The translations under genes and the position numbers were made by a program. The notes beneath the pieces are model-generated. The model was not told the origin of the DNA and ran no database searches. It worked only from the letters and a program-made list of their open reading frames with translations. A stretch of 64,000 nucleotides of DNA from contig NZ_JBQAJM010000005.1 in NCBI RefSeq assembly GCF_052030685.1, positions 44,517 to 108,516 on the forward strand, written 5' to 3'. This DNA comes from Caedibacter sp052030685 (lineage in GTDB: Bacteria > Pseudomonadota > Gammaproteobacteria > Francisellales > Francisellaceae). This document shows, piece after piece, positions 1-8,765 of the stretch (position 1 is the first letter of the stretch; every line of letters starts with the position of its first letter).

Positions 1-3000
1 CTTGAAGCTGCATCTGGATTAGGGTCAATAAAGATATGCATATGGTTAAACGCACCCACTAAGCGAATATGCTTGGATAATAGCATACCATTACCAAATA
101 CATCACCTGCCATATCCCCTATACCAACGACCGTAAATTCTTCAGTTTGGGTGTCTTTACCTCTTTCTCTAAAGTGACGTTTCACCGACTCCCAAGCACC
201 GCGCGCGGTAATACCCATCTTCTTGTGATCATAACCATTCGAACCACCTGAAGCAAAAGCATCTCCTAACCAGAAATCATATTCCATCGCCACACTATTA
301 GCGATATCAGAGAAGGTGGCCGTACCTTTATCCGCCGCAACCACTAAATACGGATCATCTTCATCATAGCAAACGACATTCTGCGGCTTAATGATTTCAT
401 TATTTTTAATGTTATCGGTAATATCTAGCAACGAGCTAATGAACATGCGATAGCAGCTAATCGCTTCTTCCATCACCGCTTCACGCCCTTCTAGAATTGG
501 TAATCTTTTTGGTAAAAATCCACCTTTGGCACCCAATGGCACAATGACCGCATTTTTAACTTGTTGTGCCTTAACCAAGCCTAATACTTCGGTGCGATAA
601 TCTTCTTTTCTATCTGACCATCTTAATCCACCACGCGCAACTTTAGCACCACGCAAGTGAACCCCTTCAACACGTGGAGAGTACATAAAAATTTCAAACA
701 TTGGCACAGGTTTTGGCATTTCAGAAATTTTTGATGGAATCAATTTAAATGATATATATTCCTTATGCTGATTATGTGTGTCTTTTTGGTAGAAGTTCGT
801 TCTTTGTGTTGCTTCAATTACCTCTTGTAAACGACGCAATAATTTATCTTGATCAAGACTTGCCACATTAATAAGTTTTGCTTTAAGCTTTTCACGAATG
901 TCGCTTACTTTAGTCTCACGATTTTTTTGTTCACAGACTGGATTAAAGCGTGCATCAAATAATGATACCATCAGGCGAACGATCTCGGCATACTCAATAT
1001 AAGTATCTTCGATATACTGCTGACTCAAACGCACGCCAATTTGTGTCATATAACGCGTATAAGCACGCACAATCGCTACTTCACGCCAATCAAGACCCGC
1101 ATAAACAATCAATGAATTAAATCGATCATTCTCAGCAACCCCTGCCCAAGTAACCGCAAAAGCTTCTTTTAATTTATCGGTTACTTCAGCAATTTCAACT
1201 GGCTTACTGGTTAATAAGGCAAAATCCGACAACCAGACAAAACCACCTGATTTAGGTTTGACCTTATAAGGACGCTCTTCAGCAACGGATAAACCGAAGT
1301 TTTCTAAAATAGGCATAATCTGACTTAGCTGCACCACCTGATCTTTTAGGAACAATTTAAAGTGTAAACGGTCACCAGATTCTTCAAGCACTTGATATAA
1401 ACTCATCGATAAACGATTTTTGCGCGCCTGTTCAAAGTGCACGATATCAGACACTGCCTTGCGTGGAATATAATCATCTTTATAAGCTAAAGAAAAGGCA
1501 TGTGCATATTCTTGGGCATAAGATCGACCTTTGTTCTCGCCAAACTCTTCAATTAGATCATCAAATAGATAATCGCTCCACTGACGCTCAACGCTCTTGA
1601 TTTTATCTTCCAATAATTCTAAATCAACTTGCTCCACTGGTTCGTTACCATCAAGATAAACAGTAAAGTCAATTCGGCATAATACACTTTCTAAGAAGTT
1701 TGTTTTAAAAGTTGTACGTTGACCATTCAATGTTTTTAACAAAATGCGCTCAACACGTTCTCTGACTTCTGAGTTATAACGATCTCTGGGCATGTACAAC
1801 ATACAGAAATAGTAACGGCTAAACTGATCCTTGCGTACAAACAACTTCATGACTTGACGTTCACGGATATGGTAAATACCTAATGCGGTATTAAACAACT
1901 CCTCATCTGAGCTTAAAAATAGCTCATCACGCGGATAGGTATCAATAATATTACTCAACGCCTTATAAGCATGCCCAAATTTTCTGAAGCCTGACTGTTT
2001 TAACACCATTTCTTTACGCAAACGCAAAAAAGGAATGTGTTGTGGCGATGAGTGGTATGCCGTTGATGTATATAGACCTAATAAGCGTTTATAACCAGTA
2101 ATTTCACCTTTTTTGTTATAAATTGCGACTGAGATAATATCCATATACGCAGGACGGTGAATCGGAGAAACCTCATCAGATTTAGCAACCGTTAAAATGG
2201 CATCAACATTTTTATTGATATTTAGATTTTTTTCATAGATATCACTTAAGGCAGTAATATAATCATCATTCACTGAGAACAAACCTAATGCTGAGGATTT
2301 CTCAGCCACAAATGCCTTCTCGCCTTTAAGCATTTTCGCATCAAAAGCGCAATAGCCTAAAAAGATAAAATGATCTTTCTTTAAGAACTCTAAAAAATCA
2401 ATCGCTTCTTCATAGTAGTTTTGTGCCACTTTATCTTTAGGTTGGTGCACCTCTTTGATCATTGTTTGCAACTCTGCCTTCATCGGCTCAAAATCGCGAA
2501 CAATTGCTTGGAGTTTTTTATAATTTTCAGTAATTTTTTGCTCAATCGCCTTAAGTGCAACTTTATCATCTGTTTGACGATCCACTTCCATGATCACCAA
2601 ACAGGTTTTATCGTTATTGACCGCACCCTTCTCATCTGCCACATTATCCGTCAATGCAATCAAATTGCCTTTGGCATCACGCTTTAAATCAATGCCGCCA
2701 ATATTCATCATAAAATGAATACCAAGTCCCATTGATGACATCAACATCATTAAGGTATCTACTATAAATGGAGAATCCTGACAGCTTAGCTCAATAACCG
2801 TATGACGTGATACCCAGCCATTTTGCTCATATACCGGATTATATACGCGAATCAGCGCCTTTCCTTCAGGGTTTTTGTAGATAAATTTCCAAAAAGAAAT
2901 AATTGAACCATATAAATCCAATAGCTCACGCTGATGAAGCTCATCTTCTGATATTACGCGTATATAAGCTTTTAATAGGGATTCGAGTATTGAAGCATCC

Positions 3001-3074
3001 TGTGACGAAAATTTCTCCTTGAACATGCTTGTTAACTTCTGAATAACCGCTTGCGTTCTCTCGTTGTAGTGCAT
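1..3074 (-). CDS. gdhB: NAD-specific glutamate dehydrogenase, large bacterial type (partial, 3' end outside window)
   Basis: Open from an ATG at 3074 to the left edge, giving the first ~1024 residues of a protein family usually ~1600 long, so the C-terminal part is outside the window. It oxidatively deaminates glutamate to 2-oxoglutarate with NAD in the cytosol. The N-terminal half (ACT-like and helical domains) starts MHYNERTQAV; the catalytic core begins near residue 800 with a GLRWSDR stretch and the lysine-bearing GAKGGF motif near residue 848. The start is preceded by a modest AGTAGG ribosome-binding site. It stands alone with its own predicted promoter about 110 bp upstream. Family assignment is firm from the translated sequence; the C-terminus cannot be judged. 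Confidence 0.93.
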   Translation of the reverse strand, partial: MHYNERTQAVIQKLTSMFKEKFSSQDASILESLLKAYIRVISEDELHQRELLDLYGSIISFWKFIYKNPEGKALIRVYNPVYEQNGWVSRHTVIELSCQDSPFIVDTLMMLMSSMGLGIHFMMNIGGIDLKRDAKGNLIALTDNVADEKGAVNNDKTCLVIMEVDRQTDDKVALKAIEQKITENYKKLQAIVRDFEPMKAELQTMIKEVHQPKDKVAQNYYEEAIDFLEFLKKDHFIFLGYCAFDAKMLKGEKAFVAEKSSALGLFSVNDDYITALSDIYEKNLNINKNVDAILTVAKSDEVSPIHRPAYMDIISVAIYNKKGEITGYKRLLGLYTSTAYHSSPQHIPFLRLRKEMVLKQSGFRKFGHAYKALSNIIDTYPRDELFLSSDEELFNTALGIYHIRERQVMKLFVRKDQFSRYYFCMLYMPRDRYNSEVRERVERILLKTLNGQRTTFKTNFLESVLCRIDFTVYLDGNEPVEQVDLELLEDKIKSVERQWSDYLFDDLIEEFGENKGRSYAQEYAHAFSLAYKDDYIPRKAVSDIVHFEQARKNRLSMSLYQVLEESGDRLHFKLFLKDQVVQLSQIMPILENFGLSVAEERPYKVKPKSGGFVWLSDFALLTSKPVEIAEVTDKLKEAFAVTWAGVAENDRFNSLIVYAGLDWREVAIVRAYTRYMTQIGVRLSQQYIEDTYIEYAEIVRLMVSLFDARFNPVCEQKNRETKVSDIREKLKAKLINVASLDQDKLLRRLQEVIEATQRTNFYQKDTHNQHKEYISFKLIPSKISEMPKPVPMFEIFMYSPRVEGVHLRGAKVARGGLRWSDRKEDYRTEVLGLVKAQQVKNAVIVPLGAKGGFLPKRLPILEGREAVMEEAISCYRMFISSLLDITDNIKNNEIIKPQNVVCYDEDDPYLVVAADKGTATFSDIANSVAMEYDFWLGDAFASGGSNGYDHKKMGITARGAWESVKRHFRERGKDTQTEEFTVVGIGDMAGDVFGNGMLLSKHIRLVGAFNHMHIFIDPNPDAAS

Positions 3075-3182
3075 TTTTAACCTACTGTTTTGTTTTGACA
3101 AAAGACGCATGCATGATAAGCCAGTTTTGCCTGTCCCTCAACAGTAAGTTCTGCCTAAAATAGAGTTTTTTTACCTATCTGT

Positions 3183-3211
3183 TGTATATTTTAAATTTAT
3201 TTGACTGTCAG
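3183..3211 (-). promoter_or_regulatory. Predicted sigma70 promoter of gdhB
   Basis: On the minus strand CTGACA (3206-3211) is followed after exactly 17 bp by TATACA (3183-3188). It would give a leader of about 100 nt before the gdhB start at 3074. Pattern match only. Confidence 0.45.
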
Positions 3212-3245
3212 GGAAAATTCAGGACAAAGATAAGCCGAACACAAA

Positions 3246-3974
3246 TTAACTATAATATTTCTCCAAATCATCGGCACCCCCAATATGTTGCCCATCAATA
3301 TAGATTTGCGGCACGGTTTGGCGATTTGTTAATGCTTTAACGGTTCGCATTGACGCTCCATGACCTAGCACAACTTCTTCATAGCCTTGGTTATGATCAT
3401 TAAGTAACTTTTTGGCGCGTTTACAATGTGGGCATCCAGGCTTAGTGAAAATTGTCACTTCTTTTGGCAACTGCGCATTAGGTGCAACAAACTCAAGCAT
3501 CGTATCCGCATCAGAGACTTCAAATGGGTCACCTGCTTTATTTGGCTCAATAAACATCTTGGCAATCACACCATCTTTTACAAGCATTGAATAACGCCAT
3601 GAGCGCTTACCAAAACCTAAAGCCTCTTTATCAACCAAAAGCCCCATTTTTTCGGTAAACTCACCATTACCATCGGGGATAAACTCGATATTTTCAGCTT
3701 TTTGTTCTTTTTTCCAAGCATTCATCACAAAGGTATCATTGACTGACATGCAAACAATGCGATCAATACCATGCTTTTTAAACACTGGAAACAACTCATT
3801 AAAACGCGGCACATGTGCAGATGAACATGTTGGCGTGAAAGCACCCGGTAATGAAAAAACAATGACATTTTTACCTTTAAAAATATCATTGCTTGTCACA
3901 TCTTGCCACTGACCATCTTGCATGGTTCTAAACGTGACATTTGGAACGTGTTGGTTTTCTAAATTTGGGAACAT
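3246..3974 (-). CDS. Peroxiredoxin-glutaredoxin fusion (hybrid Prx5)
   Basis: A 242-residue fusion. Residues 1-165 form a Prx5-type thiol peroxidase with the peroxidatic Cys50 in GAFTPTCSS; residues 172-242 form a glutaredoxin with a dithiol CPHC site at 181-184 and the TVPQIYIDG cis-proline segment. It reduces hydrogen and alkyl peroxides, with the fused glutaredoxin passing electrons from glutathione. Such hybrids are known from Haemophilus, Vibrio and other gammaproteobacteria. It has no signal peptide and is cytosolic. The next gene downstream is gdhB on the same strand, 170 bp away with its own promoter, so this is probably a single-gene unit. No OxyR site was recognised. Confidence 0.95.
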   Translation of the reverse strand: MFPNLENQHVPNVTFRTMQDGQWQDVTSNDIFKGKNVIVFSLPGAFTPTCSSAHVPRFNELFPVFKKHGIDRIVCMSVNDTFVMNAWKKEQKAENIEFIPDGNGEFTEKMGLLVDKEALGFGKRSWRYSMLVKDGVIAKMFIEPNKAGDPFEVSDADTMLEFVAPNAQLPKEVTIFTKPGCPHCKRAKKLLNDHNQGYEEVVLGHGASMRTVKALTNRQTVPQIYIDGQHIGGADDLEKYYS

Positions 3975-4004
3975 CTATTGACTCCTGTTTTATTGATTGT
4001 TTCG

Positions 4005-4160
4005 TTATTCATTAATATTAATTGACGCATTTAAACTATGCATTTGTGTCTTGTGCACTTGTTTCGCCATGGTTGATGTTGCATAAAAATCTGTGCCTGC
4101 TAAAGCAAGATTGCTACCTAACAACATAACACTGATTGTGATATTTATAATCTTTTTCAT
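4005..4160 (-). CDS. Small exported peptide, unknown function
   Basis: A 51-residue product starting at the ATG at 4160, chosen because AAAGGAATAAAGAGC lies just upstream; an in-frame start 36 bp earlier lacks this. The N-terminus KK followed by a hydrophobic run and a LALA-G junction is a convincing signal peptide, leaving a mature peptide of about 30 residues with no cysteine. I recognise no family. It sits 30 bp upstream of the peroxiredoxin-glutaredoxin gene on the same strand and may be co-transcribed with it. Small exported peptides of this kind are often lineage-specific; the function is unknown. Confidence 0.6.
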   Translation of the reverse strand: MKKIINITISVMLLGSNLALAGTDFYATSTMAKQVHKTQMHSLNASININE

Positions 4161-4282
4161 GCTCTTTATTCCTTTTTGCTGTTTCGATGTCAACACTATA
4201 GCAAACGTTCAAGCATGTGATAAATATATTATATTTTAATTATTGATCAATTTTATTTATTGTAAATTAAGCCTACAACAAC

Positions 4283-4864
4283 CTAAATCAGCAAGCGCTT
4301 TATTACATTCATAAAAATATCCACACCATGATTACTTGTGATACTCTCTGGGTGAAACTGTACTCCGCTTACCTGAAAATGCTTATGTTTGATTGCCATA
4401 ATACAATCATCGTCCAATGATCTTGCCAAAATATCTAGATTTTCATGAGGAAAAGATGAATCTTCAGCTGCTAATGAGTGGTAGCGTGTCACCTCAAAAA
4501 CAGAGGGCATACCAGCAAAATATGCGTCTGAATTATGTTTAATTTTACTGACTTTTCCATGCCTAACGTTTTTTGATCTTACCACCTTACCATCAAATAC
4601 TTCAACCATAGCCTGCATACCTAAACAAACGCCAAATAAAGGGATTTTTCCACTAAACTCCTTTATTAGAGGGATATATCCACTATCTTTTGGGCTACCA
4701 GGACCTGGACCAAATATAATTAAATCATATTGGGCTTGCCTTATACTGTCAGCCGTAACACGATCATTTCTGATAACGTCTGCACTCACTCCTTCTAGTG
4801 AGACACAATATTGATAAATGATATGCACGAAACTATCATAGGCATCAATTAATAAAAGCTTCAT
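4283..4864 (-). CDS. trpG: Anthranilate synthase component II (glutamine amidotransferase, TrpG/PabA family)
   Basis: A 193-residue class I glutamine amidotransferase. The catalytic triad is visible: nucleophile Cys80 in GVCLGMQA, then His171 and Glu173 in QFHPES; the oxyanion segment FGPGPGSP is at 51-58. It supplies ammonia from glutamine to the chorismate-binding partner. Its start overlaps the 3' end of the component I gene by 20 bp, so the two are translationally coupled. TrpG and PabA cannot be separated from this sequence alone; the partner's PIAGT motif favours anthranilate synthesis. It is the last gene of a four-gene operon, away from any trpDCBA genes. The region is visibly more AT-rich than its neighbours. 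Confidence 0.85.
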   Translation of the reverse strand: MKLLLIDAYDSFVHIIYQYCVSLEGVSADVIRNDRVTADSIRQAQYDLIIFGPGPGSPKDSGYIPLIKEFSGKIPLFGVCLGMQAMVEVFDGKVVRSKNVRHGKVSKIKHNSDAYFAGMPSVFEVTRYHSLAAEDSSFPHENLDILARSLDDDCIMAIKHKHFQVSGVQFHPESITSNHGVDIFMNVIKRLLI

Positions 4865-6362
4865 TTCTTAACTCCTTTGCTGTAATTGCATAATACGTTG
4901 AGCTTAACTTACTAATAGTTTCATTCCACTCTCCTTCCGGAGTTGAGTCATAAACAATACCGCCTGATGCTCTAATCGTATATGTTCCAGACTGGTAAGT
5001 GGCAGTGCGGATACAAAGCGCTGTTTCAACCACACCAGAAAAATCTATAAAACCAATACAACCAGCATAAAGACCTCTTCGCGAATTTTCCGTTTCCTCA
5101 ATAATTTCCATTGCTCTAACTTTAGGAGCCCCAGTCATTGTCCCTGCGGGAAATGTTGCTGCTATCACATCATACTTATCATAACTTGCTTCTTTTTGTC
5201 CAATGACATTGGAAACTATGTGTGATACATGAGAGTATTTCTCAACGACCATCAATTCATCTGTTTTTAAAGTTCTCTTAGCACAGACTCGACCTATATC
5301 ATTACGACATAAATCCACCAACATAATGTGCTCTGCTCTTTCCTTTTCATCATTCAACATAGCTTGCTGCAAAATTCTATCTTCTTCTGCATTTTTTCCA
5401 GCCCTAATAGTTCCTGCGATTGGTCTCATCGTTAGCTTATTATTCTTATCAATTCTTAAAAATAGTTCAGGACTAGCTCCGATGATATGCATGCCCCCCA
5501 ACTGCGTATAGTACATATAGGGAGAAGGATTAATTTTACGTAACCTTTTATATACAGAGTAGGGTTTTATCTCACTATCTATAGTTATTTCATGTCCTAA
5601 CTGAATCTGATAAATATTGCCTTGCACAATATGATCTAAAGCCTTATAAACCCAATTAAAATATGTCATTTTATCAACAGAATCCTTGATCTTCTTAGGG
5701 ATTAAAACTTTACTATCTGAGCAAAAATCTAACTGCTGTTCATCATAAATTTCTTCACTAACAATATTCATAACAGCTTTCTTAACAGAGCTTTTAGGAG
5801 TATTTTCAAGTTCATTAGTAATTAAAAAATTCTGACCATTTTTTAAATCCATATTAATTAATGTACTATAAATACTCAGATCAATAATGTATGTCTGGTC
5901 TTTTTGATGTATACAATATGGCAAGCTTTCTATTATTCGGACACTGTCATAGCCAAAGTAACCAAAAAAACCAAAAGCTAGTGAAGTACTATCACCAACA
6001 TAATCTAAAGAAAAAATCGACTCTATTTTTCTTAATATCTCCCATACTTTATTTAAATTTTTAATTTCATACTCACATTCTTTAACTTTGCTTAACTCAT
6101 CAAAAGAATCTAAAGCAGCATTCACTGAAGCTAAAACTACACTTATTCCAGATGTTTTTATCATTGTTAAGCTAACCTTTATATTAAACAAAGGCTCTAT
6201 ACCAATTAAAGCTTGGTTCATATCTTTATTTGGTCCGGACAAGGATTCAAGTAAAAATAACTGATCATCCATATACACTTTTCTTAAGCTATTGAAAAGA
6301 CTAAAACTATCAGCATTAGTTGGTAAACTTTCACAATAGCTTCTAACTTTTAACATATTCAT
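4845..6362 (-). CDS. trpE: Anthranilate synthase component I-like chorismate-utilising enzyme
   Basis: A 505-residue chorismate-binding enzyme. The C-terminal catalytic domain carries INPSPYMYY (278-285), PIAGT (314-318), the AGTMTGAPK segment (406-414) and the terminal GGIVYDSTPEGEW. In aminodeoxychorismate synthase (PabB) the PIAGT position is usually PIKGT, with a nucleophilic lysine; alanine here is the anthranilate synthase pattern. LLES at 37-40 matches the TrpE tryptophan-feedback motif. The N-terminal domain is otherwise divergent. The gene is coupled downstream to the amidotransferase (20-bp overlap) and follows the flavoprotein gene by only 2 bp. The product is probably anthranilate; a specialised branch product such as aminodeoxyisochorismate is possible but unsupported. 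Confidence 0.8.
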   Translation of the reverse strand: MNMLKVRSYCESLPTNADSFSLFNSLRKVYMDDQLFLLESLSGPNKDMNQALIGIEPLFNIKVSLTMIKTSGISVVLASVNAALDSFDELSKVKECEYEIKNLNKVWEILRKIESIFSLDYVGDSTSLAFGFFGYFGYDSVRIIESLPYCIHQKDQTYIIDLSIYSTLINMDLKNGQNFLITNELENTPKSSVKKAVMNIVSEEIYDEQQLDFCSDSKVLIPKKIKDSVDKMTYFNWVYKALDHIVQGNIYQIQLGHEITIDSEIKPYSVYKRLRKINPSPYMYYTQLGGMHIIGASPELFLRIDKNNKLTMRPIAGTIRAGKNAEEDRILQQAMLNDEKERAEHIMLVDLCRNDIGRVCAKRTLKTDELMVVEKYSHVSHIVSNVIGQKEASYDKYDVIAATFPAGTMTGAPKVRAMEIIEETENSRRGLYAGCIGFIDFSGVVETALCIRTATYQSGTYTIRASGGIVYDSTPEGEWNETISKLSSTYYAITAKELRNEAFIN

Positions 6363-6364
6363 TT

Positions 6365-7015
6365 TTATACCTTCATTTTTGAATTATTTTCAACCGCTAC
6401 TCGTTCATTCTGAATCAAACATAACTCATCTGTTCTTTGAAGATTCATAGAAATAGCCAACGAATATAATCGTTCCATTAATTGATTGATTGCCGACACA
6501 CCTTCTTCATCATCCCAAATACCCCCTGACTCTCCACCATGTACCAAGGCTGGATAACCAGAACCAGGAACAATCATTCTATTTAATAAAAAATTATTTA
6601 ATAACTGATCATGTACATTTCCTAAATTATACCTTCTCCCTACAACAACACAGCCTCCAAGCTTATCAGCTAAAGGTCTGTTAAACCTCAAATAACCAAC
6701 ACCAGCTCTTTCCAAAAAAATTTGCATTTTATGCGCCATTCCAAAAGCATGCACAGGCGCCACATAAATTATAATGTTAGAATCAACTAAATAATCAACA
6801 ATAGAGGTGACATCATCATCTAAACTGCAAGGAGAAGAACGATAATTACAATCTCCACAACTACCACAAGGCAATATTTCCTTCTCAGATAAGAAAATAC
6901 TATGTACCAAACAACCAACATTTTGAAAGTAACCATCTAAATAACTTACTACAGAATCACTATTACCTCCTCGCCTTTCTGAGCCAGATATAATTGTAAC
7001 AACTATTTTTTTCAT
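6365..7015 (-). CDS. Iron-sulfur flavoprotein / NADPH-dependent FMN reductase family
   Basis: A 216-residue flavodoxin-fold protein. SGSERRGGNSDSVV (10-23) is the FMN-phosphate loop of the multimeric flavodoxin/FMN reductase group, and Cys50, Cys53, Cys56 and Cys63 form the compact C-x2-C-x2-C-x6-C motif that holds a 4Fe-4S cluster in archaeal and bacterial iron-sulfur flavoproteins. It probably transfers electrons; the substrate is unknown. It starts one base after the EamA gene ends and stops 2 bp before the anthranilate synthase I gene, so it belongs to that operon and may modify or reduce a chorismate-derived compound. That role is inferred from context only. An ordinary quinone or azo reductase remains possible. 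Confidence 0.75.
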   Translation of the reverse strand: MKKIVVTIISGSERRGGNSDSVVSYLDGYFQNVGCLVHSIFLSEKEILPCGSCGDCNYRSSPCSLDDDVTSIVDYLVDSNIIIYVAPVHAFGMAHKMQIFLERAGVGYLRFNRPLADKLGGCVVVGRRYNLGNVHDQLLNNFLLNRMIVPGSGYPALVHGGESGGIWDDEEGVSAINQLMERLYSLAISMNLQRTDELCLIQNERVAVENNSKMKV

Positions 7016-7945
7016 TTATTTAAATCTCCTAAAACTATATATCCCAAAAATCACCAATAAAATCCCAATTAATTCCATATAGCTAATACTATCATCTAAT
7101 ATAACTACTGATATCACAAGTGTAATAATTGGCCCTAAATTATTCATTAGCGCACTTGGAACTACCCCTATTCGTTTCATGCCTAACACCATAAAAATTG
7201 ATGGAATAACAGTAGAAAAAACAGCCATGAATAATGCTAATATATAAACCTGCCAAGTCTGCTCTAACAATAAGCCTACTTGATTATAACTAGAAAAATA
7301 TTGCATTAATGCGTAAAATCCAGCAAAGAGCATTGACCATGAGTTAAAAAGTATAGGATTTGTCTTTTTTAGTGACTTTTCACATACGATAAAATAAACG
7401 GCATAAAAGATAGCACTCCCAAAAATTAATAAAACTCCCACCAAATCATTACTCATCCCATCGCCAACTCCAGAGTTTGCAAAAAAATATATTGCTAAAC
7501 CACTGTAGCTAATAGCAAATGGAGTAATAACCATTTTTGAATATGTTTTTTTAAAAAACATAATTGAGAAGAACACGACAAAGCATGGAAAAGTAAATAA
7601 AATCATCCTTTCTACCATAACCGATACATAAAACAGTCCATACATATCAGTTAAAGTAGTTAAATAATAACAAAGAGAGGCAATAATTATTAGCTTTAGG
7701 CTAACTAATTTCGTTTCACCAAGCTTAATTTTGCTATAAAACCCAATAAATAATATTACCAACATAAATAAAGGTATAGATAGACACATTCTCAAGGTTA
7801 AAAGTGTTACTGGTTGAACATTGTAACTATATGCTAGTTTAATGAATATAGATTTAATAGAAAAGCCAACAACACTGATAAGAACATAAAAATATCCGGG
7901 CAAGTATTCATTTTTAAGTAATTTAATCATGTCAGATAAGAACAT
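7016..7945 (-). CDS. EamA/DMT-family membrane transporter
   Basis: About 309 residues with ten predicted membrane helices in two EamA repeats; the second repeat ends with the family's typical SVVILDDSISYMELIGILLV-type segment. It is the first gene of the operon and ends exactly where the flavoprotein gene starts, so it is a candidate exporter of the operon's aromatic product or of a related amino acid. No strong ribosome-binding site decides between ATGs at 7945 and 7930 or a TTG at 7951. Base composition is strongly AT-rich, as in the rest of the operon, suggesting transfer. Substrate unknown. Confidence 0.75.
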   Translation of the reverse strand: MFLSDMIKLLKNEYLPGYFYVLISVVGFSIKSIFIKLAYSYNVQPVTLLTLRMCLSIPLFMLVILFIGFYSKIKLGETKLVSLKLIIIASLCYYLTTLTDMYGLFYVSVMVERMILFTFPCFVVFFSIMFFKKTYSKMVITPFAISYSGLAIYFFANSGVGDGMSNDLVGVLLIFGSAIFYAVYFIVCEKSLKKTNPILFNSWSMLFAGFYALMQYFSSYNQVGLLLEQTWQVYILALFMAVFSTVIPSIFMVLGMKRIGVVPSALMNNLGPIITLVISVVILDDSISYMELIGILLVIFGIYSFRRFK

Positions 7946-8116
7946 TAACAAATAAGATTTATATTTTTGTAACGATACACGAATACAAATAGACTGTCTA
8001 TATATTTTAAACTAATAAAAACAAATGACTTATGCAAAATCAATGATACTCACACCTTGAACCCATGATGATCTGTCTATGACCTTTTAGAAAGTAAGCA
8101 TTAACACAAATTAGAG

Positions 8117-8722
8117 TTACAAATCTTCAGTTTTAAACTCACTATAACCTTCATAGTAGTAGCTAATATCGATACCTTTGATAAATAAAGCCCTATCGTT
8201 TATTTGCTTGGTTAATGCTTCTTTAAGTAATACTTTGATTTCTATGTCTTTAACCACACTGCGCTCCATTGCTGATAAATACTCATCCTTATCGACTTGA
8301 TTCCAATCAATTACATGCTGAATTTCTTTTTTTAGGATCAAATCCAACCAAATGCGTGTTGCACGCCCATTGCCCTCTCTAAATGGGTGAGCAACATTCA
8401 TTTCAACATATTTTTCAATAATCTCATCAAAACTGGTTTGTGGCATGCCATCGATATATTTTAATGATTGCTCAAGATACATCAAAGGAGCAAAACGAAA
8501 ATTACCTTTGGCTATATTCACATCACGAATTTTTCCGGCGAAATCATAAATATCTGCAAAAAGATAAGCATGGATATATGACAATCCTGAAAACTTGCCG
8601 ACTTCAACCTCATCGATATCACCGCTGATAAATAGCTGTTTTGCCTTTTGCTTACTGATTTTCTCTTGCGCTTTAGCCAGTTCTAATTGATTGGTAATAT
8701 TTAGTTTGTTTGCCAAAATCAT
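8117..8722 (-). CDS. fic: Fic-domain protein adenylyltransferase, class III (self-inhibited)
   Basis: A 201-residue single-domain Fic protein. The active motif HPFREGNGR (112-120) is complete, including catalytic His112, so AMP transfer to a target hydroxyl is expected. Near the C-terminus S187-YYY-E191-G192 matches the (S/T)xxxE(G/N) inhibitory helix that defines class III Fic proteins such as Neisseria NmFic, which AMPylates gyrase and topoisomerase IV when de-repressed by dilution or autoAMPylation. The length also fits NmFic (~191). GGAG lies 11 bp before the ATG. It follows fmt by 43 bp on the same strand and no antitoxin gene is adjacent, as expected for a self-inhibited type. The target is unknown here. 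Confidence 0.9.
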   Translation of the reverse strand: MILANKLNITNQLELAKAQEKISKQKAKQLFISGDIDEVEVGKFSGLSYIHAYLFADIYDFAGKIRDVNIAKGNFRFAPLMYLEQSLKYIDGMPQTSFDEIIEKYVEMNVAHPFREGNGRATRIWLDLILKKEIQHVIDWNQVDKDEYLSAMERSVVKDIEIKVLLKEALTKQINDRALFIKGIDISYYYEGYSEFKTEDL

Positions 8723-8765
8723 TTTTGAGTTTCTCCAAGTTAATCACGTCAGTCCAAGCATCCAG

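Noticed and set aside
174..185. GTGACGTTTCAC, resembling a parS half-site
   Set aside because: It differs from the canonical 16-bp parS palindrome in length and symmetry and lies inside the gdhB coding sequence; no cluster of copies is present.
2421..2687. An 88-codon plus-strand frame opposite gdhB
   Set aside because: It lies fully antisense to a well-supported enzyme gene, has no ribosome-binding site and its composition (many Cys, His, Ile, Phe) is that of a frame shadow.
4845..6362. Reading component I as aminodeoxychorismate synthase (pabB) and the amidotransferase as pabA
   Set aside because: PIAGT replaces the PIKGT lysine motif typical of PabB, and the LLES tryptophan-binding motif is present; folate synthesis cannot be fully excluded but is less likely.
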